This document shows positions 1-6,773 of a DNA stretch of 7,836 bases, piece after piece (the stretch's first letter is position 1; every line of letters starts with the position of its first letter). The notes under the pieces were generated by a model, which saw only the letters and a list, made by a program, of their open reading frames with translations, was not told the origin of the DNA and ran no database searches. A program made the position numbers and the translations under genes. The DNA comes from Flavobacterium psychrophilum (GTDB taxonomy: Bacteria; Bacteroidota; Bacteroidia; Flavobacteriales; Flavobacteriaceae): assembly GCA_003243255.1 (NCBI GenBank), contig QFQM01000199.1:1-7836 (forward strand), read 5' to 3'.

Positions 1-1
1 C

Positions 2-64
2 AAGATGGACAAATTTGCTTATCAGCGTGAGCATTGGCAGAGAACCAATATGGGTCAAAGGTAA
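2..64 (+). CDS. Possible C-terminal end of an unidentified gene cut by the window edge
   Basis: In frame 2 the window opens with about 20 codons that end in TAA. The peptide ends in NMGQR and contains the stretch FAYQREHW. If real, this is the tail of a plus-strand gene that converges on the antiporter gene. The following 65-143 is AT-rich and shows no gene. Frame 3 is also open to about 113, so the choice of frame is not secure. The fragment is too short to assign to any family. Confidence 0.3.
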   Translation, partial: KMDKFAYQREHWQRTNMGQR

Positions 65-143
65 GCTAAATATAATTAGCAACGCCTGTTTATCTGGGAA
101 ACTCTTAAAATAAAAAATTGAAAATCAATAAAATAGATTTTTT

Positions 144-1397
144 TTAAGGTCGCTTTGCCTGCCTTTTTAGGGCTTTGCGGTCAAGGGCGGCAATCAGCGT
201 ATTGATGGACAAGCCCTGGCCTATAGTAGAAAACAGCACAATAAAATAGCAGCCTGAAAGTATGCCTTCTTTATATTGTGAATCGGGAAGCGACAAGGCC
301 ATAGCAATGGAAATTCCGCCCCGAAGGCCTGCCCAGGCCAGTATAAGTACATTGTTTACGTTTAGCTTACCCAAAAGGAACAGTGCAGGCAATGAAACGC
401 TGACGGTGCGTGCGATCAGTATAATGACTATGGAAAAAAGGCCAAGCAGCCAGTATTCCTCTAAAAATGGCATGGCGACCAGTTGCAGGCCGATCATCAC
501 AAAAAGTATGGTATTGAGCACCTCGTCGATCATTTTCCACATCTTTAGCAGGAAATCGTCCGATACTTTATCGGTATGGAAGCTGTTATTGCCGATGATA
601 AGGCCAGCAGAAACCGCCGCGAGCGGTATGGAGGCATGGAAATAATTGGCAAGGAACGATATACCTAAGACCAAAGCTACGGATAGCAACAGAATGGTCT
701 GGAAGTCCTTAATCGACTTTATCAGTTTATACCCGCTGTATCCGGCCAAAAGCCCGATGGCTATCCCACCGAGGATTTCATGCAGTAATAAGCTGCCAAC
801 CGTGCTGATGCTTATCATGGCTTCGGGTTGCTGCACAAATTCCAGCAGCAAAACAAAAAGCAATAAGCCTACAGCGTCGTTAAACAACGACTCACCGGCA
901 ATGACTGTCGAAAGCTTTTCGGATATTTTGGAATGTTTCAGTATTGCCCCTACCGCTATGGGATCGGTTGGTGATATCAATGCGCCAAATATAAAGCAGT
1001 ACACAAGTGGGAGGACAATGCCGAACAGGCTGCACAGATAATACAACAACAGCCCAAAAATAGTTGTTGACATAAAAACCCCCAATGTGCTTAACACAAA
1101 AACAGGCCACTGCTGTTTGCGCAATTTCTGGTAATCAAAATGGAGCGCACTTGCAAAAAGCAAAAAACCCAACATCACATCCAGCAATATCCTTGAAAAA
1201 TCCATACCGGCTGAGACTTCCCTAATCTTATCTGAAAGTTCATTATTGGTTTTGCCGATGACTACAATAACAATGGAAACCATCACAGATATCGCAACCA
1301 CCCCTATAGTACCAGGCAGTTTTACAAAGCGTTGGTTGAGATAGGAAACACAGGCGCTTATCACCAGCAATAGGGTTATCAGTTGTAACAGGTCCAT
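144..1397 (-). CDS. CPA1-family Na+/H+ antiporter (NhaP-type)
   Basis: This 417-residue inner-membrane protein should exchange Na+ (or K+/Li+) for protons, supporting pH and salt homeostasis. It is almost entirely hydrophobic, with roughly 11 to 13 membrane segments. The family signatures are clear: SPTDP at residues 142-146, GESLFNDAVG at 168-177 with the ion-binding Asn-Asp pair N173-D174 typical of electroneutral CPA1 exchangers, and the arginine motif GLRGG at 357-361. The C-terminus is a short basic tail (KALKRQAKRP), so the long cytoplasmic regulatory domain of some NhaP/NHE proteins is absent. The ATG lies 8 bp after the desaturase stop on the same strand, so the two are probably cotranscribed. 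The family call is firm. The ion preference cannot be read from sequence, so I give no gene symbol. Confidence 0.93.
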   Translation of the reverse strand: MDLLQLITLLLVISACVSYLNQRFVKLPGTIGVVAISVMVSIVIVVIGKTNNELSDKIREVSAGMDFSRILLDVMLGFLLFASALHFDYQKLRKQQWPVFVLSTLGVFMSTTIFGLLLYYLCSLFGIVLPLVYCFIFGALISPTDPIAVGAILKHSKISEKLSTVIAGESLFNDAVGLLLFVLLLEFVQQPEAMISISTVGSLLLHEILGGIAIGLLAGYSGYKLIKSIKDFQTILLLSVALVLGISFLANYFHASIPLAAVSAGLIIGNNSFHTDKVSDDFLLKMWKMIDEVLNTILFVMIGLQLVAMPFLEEYWLLGLFSIVIILIARTVSVSLPALFLLGKLNVNNVLILAWAGLRGGISIAMALSLPDSQYKEGILSGCYFIVLFSTIGQGLSINTLIAALDRKALKRQAKRP

Positions 1398-1405
1398 AGG
1401 TGTGT

Positions 1406-2509
1406 TTAAGCCGCTTTGTAATCAACTTTTGAAGCGGTAGCTTCACGTGCGAATTTTTTCAGTACACGATAGTGCGAGCGCATCGCAGAAAAGAACGTAG
1501 GGCTTTCAATATAGGGTAAGCCATACTCATGTGCGGTCTGCTTTACGATCTTACCAATCTCGCCATAGTGTATATGGCAAACTTTTGGGAACAAATGGTG
1601 CTCTATCTGCCGGTTCAGCCCACCAAGTAAGAATGCCGCCATGCGGCTGTCTGAGGAAAAATTAGCTGTAGTGCGCATTTGGTGTTCTGCCCATGCTTCC
1701 TCCATTGTACCCGTGGTATTGGCATCCGGAAAATCCGTTTCTTCTACCACGTGTGCCAGCTGGAACACAAGCCCCATGGTGAGCCCTTGTGCCAGGTGCA
1801 GGGCAACAAAACCAATGATAAACTGCCACCATGTAATGTTCAGGACAAGTAATGGCAGTGCTATGAATAAAAAATAATATAAGCCCTTAGAGGCAAATAA
1901 GTTAAAGTATTCCTTTGCCGGATGCTTCACCGTAACCTGACCTATCTTTTTTTGGAAAATCTTCATGAAATCCTTGCGAAAAACCCATGATAAGCTGGCT
2001 AATCCATAAAGGGGAAATGCGTACCAATGCTGGAAGCGCTGTATTTTTCTTTTGGGGTCGTCTTCTTCAATGCGTATCAGCCCAGGGGCAATAACAAGGT
2101 CTTCGTCATGGCCGGGTATATTGGTAAAAGTGTGGTGAACGCCGTTATGGGAAATATTCCAGATGTAAGGGCTGGCACCCAAAAGGTTGAATACCATGCC
2201 AAGTGCTTTGTTAACGTGTTTATTGGCCGAAAACGAACCGTGGATAGCATCGTGGCAGATATTAAAGCCTACAAAGGCACTGAACATACCTAAAAGCACT
2301 GCAAGACCAAGCACGGCTAAGGATGGCAGAACACCGGAAATGACCAGTGCATAACACCCAAAGAAACCGCCAAGAAAAATGAGGGTTTTGACCCACATCG
2401 CAGTATTAGCATGTTTATGCTTTCCTGTTTCAGCAAAGTGGGCATCTACCCGTTGCCTGACTGCTGTGAAAAAGGCGGATTTAGGAGGGAATTTCAAACG
2501 TTTTGTCAT
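1406..2509 (-). CDS. Membrane-bound fatty acid (acyl-CoA/acyl-lipid) desaturase
   Basis: This 367-residue integral-membrane di-iron oxygenase should introduce a cis double bond into fatty acyl chains, using O2 and an electron donor such as ferredoxin. All three histidine boxes of the class are present: HDAIH at residues 86-90 (HX3H), HNGVHH at 121-126 (HX3HH) and QIEHH at 301-305. The QxxHH third box and the length place it with the DesA3-like and front-end (linoleoyl-CoA type) desaturases rather than the soluble ACP desaturases. Additional conserved histidines are likely H253 and H276. Hydrophobic stretches near 40-80 and 205-250 fit two pairs of membrane helices. The start ATG follows a leader of about 115 nt that contains a palindrome. 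The antiporter gene follows after 8 bp. The regiospecificity (delta-5, 6 or 9) is undetermined. Confidence 0.93.
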   Translation of the reverse strand: MTKRLKFPPKSAFFTAVRQRVDAHFAETGKHKHANTAMWVKTLIFLGGFFGCYALVISGVLPSLAVLGLAVLLGMFSAFVGFNICHDAIHGSFSANKHVNKALGMVFNLLGASPYIWNISHNGVHHTFTNIPGHDEDLVIAPGLIRIEEDDPKRKIQRFQHWYAFPLYGLASLSWVFRKDFMKIFQKKIGQVTVKHPAKEYFNLFASKGLYYFLFIALPLLVLNITWWQFIIGFVALHLAQGLTMGLVFQLAHVVEETDFPDANTTGTMEEAWAEHQMRTTANFSSDSRMAAFLLGGLNRQIEHHLFPKVCHIHYGEIGKIVKQTAHEYGLPYIESPTFFSAMRSHYRVLKKFAREATASKVDYKAA

Positions 2510-2580
2510 AATAACGACATAGCTACAACCTTAAATTCACTATGCGATCAATGAGACAGGACGGTGAGAGGGCATTCTAT

Positions 2581-2617
2581 AGTATTGGAGTTCCAATACT
2601 TTTTTCGGAAGTGTTCC
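2581..2617. repeat. Adjacent inverted repeats in the desaturase leader
   Basis: AGTATTGGA and TCCAATACT (9 bp each) flank a 2-bp centre at 2581-2600. As RNA this would form an 8-bp stem with a 4-nt loop. A smaller repeat, GGAA-GTG-TTCC, follows at 2607-2617. Both lie just downstream of the predicted start of desaturase transcription, so they could be a leader hairpin or an operator. On the plus strand the first hairpin is followed by six T residues and would look like an intrinsic terminator, although no plus-strand gene precedes it. Confidence 0.5.
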
Positions 2618-2631
2618 TTTGTTGAAGTGTA

Positions 2632-2665
2632 CAAATATAAGGCAATATTTATGCCATTATTGCAA
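2632..2665 (-). promoter_or_regulatory. Candidate Bacteroidetes promoter of the desaturase-antiporter operon
   Basis: On the minus strand, TATATTTG (2632-2639) matches the Bacteroidetes -7 element TAnnTTTG exactly. A TTG at 2663-2665 lies 23 bp upstream, at the long end of the spacing reported for Flavobacterium promoters. Transcription would begin near 2625 and leave a leader of about 115 nt before the desaturase ATG. The -7 box is good and the -33 box is weak. Confidence 0.45.
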
Positions 2666-2779
2666 TTGTTATTATTAATTAAGAGATTAGACAGAAGACA
2701 CTTTATGTTCAACATCAGTATAGCTGGGAAAGTTATGGCTACCCCAAATTCATTGTTAATAGATAATTCTATTGGATAA

Positions 2780-2822
2780 AAATAAAAAAGAAGTGCCTAA
2801 TCATTCGATTTAACACTTCTTT
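2780..2822 (-). terminator. Probable intrinsic terminator of the NYN operon
   Basis: AAAGAAGTG at 2787-2795 pairs perfectly with CACTTCTTT at 2814-2822 (9 bp, 18-nt loop). Read on the minus strand, the stem runs directly into a T-rich tail (2780-2790), as expected for a Rho-independent terminator. It lies about 290 bp beyond the stop of the last gene of the minus-strand NYN operon. The large loop and the AT-rich stem make it a moderate terminator at best. Confidence 0.45.
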
Positions 2823-2826
2823 AACA

Positions 2827-2841
2827 GTGACCCCAACAGGA
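2827..2841 (-). other. tRNA-3'-end-like fragment, possible attachment site
   Basis: Read on the minus strand this is TCCTGTTGGGGTCAC, which resembles the end of a tRNA: the 3' half of the T-stem, then a 7-nt acceptor strand and a discriminator A. A GG-rich TTTGGAATTT precedes it, but no complete T-loop, anticodon arm or D arm can be drawn. Partial tRNA 3' ends are typical remnants of integrase attachment sites. Here it sits at the border between core genes and AT-rich accessory genes. The resemblance is judged by eye and may be chance. Confidence 0.25.
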
Positions 2842-3114
2842 CAAATTCCAAACCATTTTATGCATGATTTAAAGAAATTGGCTACATTTTAGATGTTTCT
2901 GTATAAGGAATTGTAAGAAGTTTACTTGCATTCGGTTTATTTGTCCTGTAGAGGTTAAACCGTAATTTGTTTATAAATCTGTACTGTGAATATAGAAGCT
3001 TCAGTATTGTGTATAATAAATTTACAATAGAACTCAATACGAATCCTAAGCAATATTTAAATATCAATACTTACATTTTTGAAGTCTGCTTTGAGATCTG
3101 AAGACACATTCTTA

Positions 3115-4170
3115 TTAACCAAGAAAAGAGTCTTCGCTATTGAACAGCGGATCATACCAATCTGCTTTCTCTGTAGCCCAACGAATATAATTTTGCATAT
3201 ACTCGGTTAGGCAACCTTTTTCTATGGCGTTCTCTTTGAGAGCCTCGATGTATAACCTCAATTCTTTTGCCTTTGCAAATCGATCTGAATCTTGAAGTAA
3301 TTGCTGAAAACTCTGTAATTCCTGTTCTTGAAGCGCTTTTTTTGTAGCAACAATTTCTTCTAGCTGTTTATCTTCTTGCTGTTTTAGTCTTACTTTTTTA
3401 ATCATTTCGGCCCAGGCCAACGCTTTCTCTTCCATCCACAGTACAATCTTGGGTAAGAGATCTTCTAGAAGAACTTTACCATCCCTCCATTCTTTATCAA
3501 TAGAATATTTACCGGTTTTAAGAATAAATTCTCCTGTGGATATAACCTCAAAAGTAGGATAAGATCCAGGTGGGTTAGGAATTCGCTTACCTGCTTCACG
3601 GAGATCCAGCGGTATTTCAACCTCATAAAGAATTGCGACTGTGTCACCGCGTTGGATTATGACTTTATGGCCTCGGTACTCAATTAATTTGACAAGCGTA
3701 TCCATAAACAGAAGTACTCTTTTCCTATTTGGCTGCTCGACTCTTATAGATAAATACGGTATGGAGCGGTCATAATCATAACGTTTTAATTGGAAGTCGG
3801 CCCAGTGCCTCTTAGTTTCCGAAGTCAGAAAATGTGGTTTATTTAGAGTTGAAGGAACTATTATTGGCGCTTTAGAATCATTTAAGATTCCATGGATTGT
3901 GCTTTTTGTACTAAATTGTTGGGTGCTGTCGACTGTATTTAAAACTATCATTTTAGTTTCATCTGCAATTGGGGCAAGGGCAATTTTGTGAACAGGCTTA
4001 TTGTATTTCAGTTTTTGCCAATAGCCATTATAAGGAATCGGTATGCTGAATTCCTTACAGCGTTTACGTAGCTCATTATCTGTCAAGTTATAGGTCTTGG
4101 CGACTTGGGAAAGAGGAGTAGACCAAATAAGGTCATACAATTTTTTTCGGGTAAAACTGACTTGTTTCAT
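3115..4170 (-). CDS. Conserved uncharacterised protein, N-terminal HTH-like segment and C-terminal coiled coil
   Basis: This 351-residue protein is soluble, with no signal peptide or membrane segment. Residues 5-55 (FTRKKLYDLIWSTPLSQVAK onward, ending NGYWQKL) have the spacing of a helix-turn-helix: a helix near 8-15, 'LSQVAKTYNLTDNELRKRCK' at 20-39, then an IPIPYNGYW wing-like end. I recognise this N-terminal pattern from a widespread family of hypothetical proteins, but I know of no assigned function. Residues 130-240 look like an alpha/beta middle domain. Residues 245-320 are rich in K, E and Q with heptad-like spacing and probably form a coiled coil. The C-terminus has a conserved-looking W-x4-ADWYDPL. 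Two tandem TAA stops end the gene. It begins 54 bp after the NYN gene and is probably cotranscribed with it. A DNA-binding regulator or a DNA-binding effector partner are both possible. Confidence 0.8.
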   Translation of the reverse strand: MKQVSFTRKKLYDLIWSTPLSQVAKTYNLTDNELRKRCKEFSIPIPYNGYWQKLKYNKPVHKIALAPIADETKMIVLNTVDSTQQFSTKSTIHGILNDSKAPIIVPSTLNKPHFLTSETKRHWADFQLKRYDYDRSIPYLSIRVEQPNRKRVLLFMDTLVKLIEYRGHKVIIQRGDTVAILYEVEIPLDLREAGKRIPNPPGSYPTFEVISTGEFILKTGKYSIDKEWRDGKVLLEDLLPKIVLWMEEKALAWAEMIKKVRLKQQEDKQLEEIVATKKALQEQELQSFQQLLQDSDRFAKAKELRLYIEALKENAIEKGCLTEYMQNYIRWATEKADWYDPLFNSEDSFLG

Positions 4171-4224
4171 GATGGTTATTATTGTATCAACATTCCGATT
4201 CAGTAAATCTTTGCTTAGAACCTA

Positions 4225-5088
4225 TTAGTCCTCTAACCAGACAATTTCAGAATCATCGTTTCGTGGAAACATTGGATAGAATGAAATGTCAACAAATTCA
4301 AAATTGTTTTTTATCTTTTTGCTGGCCGTTAAATCAAAACCGCTAAAAAGTACTTGTTTTTTACTCTTCTCTATTTTTCTAGCTATTTCAGGGAAACTTA
4401 TTCCGTCTTTATTATTGCCATCACCTGTGGCGATAATTGCTATGTCAAATAAATTGTTTTCCAAATCTGACAATATTAGGTCTTTAAGATATTGGTCTTC
4501 ATTACTTGATGAACCGAATCCATTGCCCTTTTTTTCAGGTATTACAAGACTAAAGCCAAAGTCTTTTGCAATCTTTTTAAGCAAGGTTTTTGATTCGACA
4601 CTGTCACTGCACATTACAAAGACAACTTTGTCAATCAATGCTCCTTCAAATGAAAAGACAGGCCAAAGAATGTATGATAAATACCAAATGGGATAATGCT
4701 TATTTATTTTAGGAGCCTTATAATTAGCTAGTCTGATAGAAATAGCTTTTTCAGTACAATCTTCTTGCTTCTCTGTGATTTCTTTTATAAAAGCAAAAGA
4801 CCGGAGTAAATTAGCCCCATCAATATAGATGCTGACCCTCTTATATTCCTTACTTTTTCTGATGTCATTTATAGGCGGAAAATCAAAGTTATCCCGTATT
4901 GTAAATTCATCGTACTTATGTTGCCATAAATCAGTTACTATTTCTGCATATGCCGCTAAAAATGCTTTGTCTGTAATGATCAACTCTTCGGTAGGATAGA
5001 GTTGCGCCGCTAATTTAAGGGCTATTAGTGGACTTATACCTACCCAAATAAATTCTCCAACCAGATGATCATAAGCACTTTCTGCCAT
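4225..5088 (-). CDS. NYN (PIN-like) domain protein, putative ribonuclease
   Basis: This 287-residue cytoplasmic protein has a NYN-type PIN-like fold, expected to be a metal-dependent RNA (or DNA) nuclease. The fold signatures appear in order: the first strand VSIYIDGANLL at 85-95 with catalytic-type D90 and N93; an acidic helix at 197-210 (E197, D198, D204, D208); and the strand DIAIIATGDGN at 215-225 with D223, the usual '(S/T)GDGD' motif in the variant form TGDGN. A final strand, KQVLFSG at 244-250, matches the 'GK.V.V.G' end of NYN domains. Residues 1-80 are an unassigned helical N-terminal region. The ATG is preceded by AAGGA at 5096-5100 with good spacing. It is the first gene of a two-gene minus-strand operon. 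The fold call is good. Activity and target are inference. Confidence 0.82.
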   Translation of the reverse strand: MAESAYDHLVGEFIWVGISPLIALKLAAQLYPTEELIITDKAFLAAYAEIVTDLWQHKYDEFTIRDNFDFPPINDIRKSKEYKRVSIYIDGANLLRSFAFIKEITEKQEDCTEKAISIRLANYKAPKINKHYPIWYLSYILWPVFSFEGALIDKVVFVMCSDSVESKTLLKKIAKDFGFSLVIPEKKGNGFGSSSNEDQYLKDLILSDLENNLFDIAIIATGDGNNKDGISFPEIARKIEKSKKQVLFSGFDLTASKKIKNNFEFVDISFYPMFPRNDDSEIVWLED

Positions 5089-5104
5089 AGGTTTTTCCTT
5101 TGCT

Positions 5105-5135
5105 CAAATTTATATTTAAATTTCCGTGGGTCAAA
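5105..5135 (-). promoter_or_regulatory. Bacteroidetes-type promoter of the NYN gene
   Basis: On the minus strand, TTTG (5132-5135) and TAAATTTG (5105-5112) are separated by 19 bp, an essentially perfect match to the Bacteroidetes consensus of TTTG, a 17-23 bp spacer and TAnnTTTG. Transcription should begin near 5100 or slightly below. The leader would therefore be only about 10 nt and would contain little beyond the AAGGA ribosome binding site. Confidence 0.6.
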
Positions 5136-5229
5136 ATTTAAAAGGATGTACAAGTCTATTTTATTAGCAGATATGGTCATTTATTCTCTTTTGTACTCAG
5201 GTTAAATCAATAAACTTCTCTAGTTATAA

Positions 5230-5268
5230 AATGATAAAATATCAAGGAAATCCTACTGCTTTATCATT
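5230..5268. repeat. Nested inverted repeat between the divergent operons
   Basis: AATGATAAA (5230-5238) and TTTATCATT (5260-5268) are perfect 9-bp arms around a 21-bp centre. That centre contains a second, nearly concentric repeat AGGA-AA-TCCT (5245-5254). The element could bind a dimeric repressor or form a cruciform. It lies midway in the divergent promoter region. Some AT-rich pairing is expected by chance here, but the two concentric levels are unusual. Confidence 0.4.
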
Positions 5269-5495
5269 CACTTGAACAAATTGAAAAATTACATAATTAA
5301 AACTCTATAAATCGCTTAGGATTATAATAATGATCAATTATTTAGTATAATTATGTTAATATTAGCATTTTTTATATATTTAGACAGTTTTAAACGCATC
5401 TTACTATATGAAAACTACTATACTATTACAGTCGGGTTTCCGTCATTATTTCACAATGATTAGCCTTTAGGATTAATTTTTAATTATTGTGGCTT

Positions 5496-6728
5496 ATGAC
5501 AATTTCAAAACTAAAAATTCATTTAGACGAAACTGTTAAGGATTCTCCTCTCTTTAAATCGAAAGAAGAATTAAGCATTTGTAAGCCTGAAATCTTTAAG
5601 TACGGAGTTTTCGCTGAAGAAATTCCGGAAAAGGTCTATGAAGCGGATTTTGATTATCTGCAGTCTAAGATTCCGGCGTATGAGCTGCTTTATTCTGATT
5701 TCTTATCTGTTTACGAGGACAGGATAGAAAATATATCAAAAGATGACCGAAAGAAGAAATTACTGTCGGAGGTCATTGGAGTCGCTTTCGGAATTAAATA
5801 CACTGTTGAGCTGCTGGGAACCAACCCTAGTAAGTTTAAGAAGATTGGTGCTTTAGTTGAAGGAAAGTATCTGGATTATTCGGTTGTAGTTGATAGAAAA
5901 GAATATGAGCTGGAGACTAAGGGAACCGTAAGCACATCTTATAGCTCTTTCAAGAAAGATATACTTGACAAAAAAAGCAATAGGCATAACAAGGATGTTT
6001 ATCTGCGTTTTGGCACAATTGCCATGATCAACAACGCAGGCGAGGCAAAGCTGTCGAAATGCGTGATAGTAGATGACCCGCCAAATGAGGACAACATCAG
6101 CCAAAACAGCGATTCGTACAAAACACAGTTGCTTAATTATGCGATGTTTCTTAGTTATATTTTAGACCCTAAATATTATAATAAATATTTTAAGCCGCTA
6201 AAAGCTAGGAGATTAAAGCGTGTCAGGATCGACAGCGCGAAATTCTTTACAAAATATACATTCAAAGGCAAGGCCTATTATGGGGAATGCTTTGATTACC
6301 GTCTTATACGAGGAGACCTTGATACACTTCAAAACAATAATTCAACGGATCTGTTTGCCCTGAAAACCAAACAATTTGGCAAAACTAAGTTTTTCATAGG
6401 CATCGATGAGCGGATTGTGGACAGCATCAATGCAAACGAGGTGTCCTTCCTTGCTGATTTCGATGAAGAATCCCAATGCATTATTGACGGGGACTCTTTC
6501 CAGTTTTTAGACAGGGACGGGATACTTATCGTCAAATCCAAAGATGACTGGGACAGTCAGCTTGAGGAATTATTTACAGAAGAAGAAGTCAAACGGCGAC
6601 TGGGATACTCCTTAAATTACTCTTTGGGGATAAGCCATCGGTGCGGGGCTCCCTGCACCAGTAAAGACAGGGAAGGAAAACCATGTGAGATAAGAACCTA
6701 CAGGGGACATTGCCATTTTCACCGATAG
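5496..6728 (+). CDS. Putative PD-(D/E)xK nuclease with C-terminal zinc-knuckle-like motif, upstream of Hachiman
   Basis: I do not recognise a named family for this 410-residue protein. I chose the ATG at 5496; a TTG at 5487 in the same frame would add only three residues. Residues 89-142 carry a PD-(D/E)xK-like pattern: E92 in a helix (LLSEVIGVAFG), D127 in LDYSVVV, and E140-T-K142 in YELETKG, with the expected strand-strand spacing. A basic stretch follows (K235-R245 region, KPLKARRLKRVR). The last 30 residues contain C383-x13-C397-x8-C406-x2-H409 with surrounding GAP, GKPC and RG, resembling small zinc-binding 'GxPC...CxxH' knuckles. C387 and nearby histidines are alternative ligands. No membrane segment is seen. 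It ends 45 bp before hamA on the same strand, so it is probably part of the same operon. A DNA-targeting role is inferred from the two motifs and the context only. Confidence 0.8.
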   Translation: MTISKLKIHLDETVKDSPLFKSKEELSICKPEIFKYGVFAEEIPEKVYEADFDYLQSKIPAYELLYSDFLSVYEDRIENISKDDRKKKLLSEVIGVAFGIKYTVELLGTNPSKFKKIGALVEGKYLDYSVVVDRKEYELETKGTVSTSYSSFKKDILDKKSNRHNKDVYLRFGTIAMINNAGEAKLSKCVIVDDPPNEDNISQNSDSYKTQLLNYAMFLSYILDPKYYNKYFKPLKARRLKRVRIDSAKFFTKYTFKGKAYYGECFDYRLIRGDLDTLQNNNSTDLFALKTKQFGKTKFFIGIDERIVDSINANEVSFLADFDEESQCIIDGDSFQFLDRDGILIVKSKDDWDSQLEELFTEEEVKRRLGYSLNYSLGISHRCGAPCTSKDREGKPCEIRTYRGHCHFHR

Positions 6729-6773
6729 GCCAGTAAACGAATAAAGAACACAATAAAGCTTAAATAGGTATAT

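Larger units (their letters stand above)
2510..3114. other. Intergenic region of about 600 bp without a convincing gene
   Basis: This lies between the desaturase start and the stop of the 351-residue protein gene. It contains a desaturase promoter candidate (2632-2665), adjacent inverted repeats (2581-2617), a terminator-like hairpin (2780-2822) and a tRNA-3'-end-like sequence (2827-2841). Open frames of 61 to 71 codons exist on both strands, but they have no ribosome binding site, biased codon use or recognisable motif, so I do not call them. 2860-3110 holds nothing I can name. Confidence 0.6.
5089..5495. other. Divergent AT-rich intergenic region
   Basis: About 400 bp separate the minus-strand NYN gene from the plus-strand defence operon. 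It is very AT-rich (11 G/C in the 60 bases from 5281) and has no credible coding frame. It contains the NYN promoter at its left end and a nested inverted repeat at 5230-5268. For the plus-strand operon I found no exact TAnnTTTG. The nearest is TATATTTA at 5375-5382, which lacks a TTG at proper distance, so the operon promoter remains unlocated. Confidence 0.6.

Noticed and set aside
262..1041. Long plus-strand open frames opposite the antiporter gene
   Set aside because: They are shadows of a gene with full family motifs on the minus strand; their products are serine- and arginine-rich without recognisable domains.
2564..2779. Plus-strand open frame of 71 codons beside the desaturase
   Set aside because: It overlaps the predicted desaturase promoter and palindrome, has no ribosome binding site and looks like translated AT-rich DNA.
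3053..3064. Perfect 12-bp palindrome ATATTTAAATAT
   Set aside because: It is composed only of A and T in very AT-rich DNA and is not placed at a promoter or gene end; likely chance.
2882..3067. Minus-strand open frame of 61 codons with a hydrophobic N-terminus
   Set aside because: It lies downstream of the 351-residue protein gene but has no ribosome binding site or motif; hydrophobic low-complexity frames are common in AT-rich spacer.
5375..5382. TATATTTA as promoter -7 box of the Hachiman operon
   Set aside because: The final G of TAnnTTTG is missing and there is no TTG 17 to 23 bp upstream, so I did not annotate it as a promoter.
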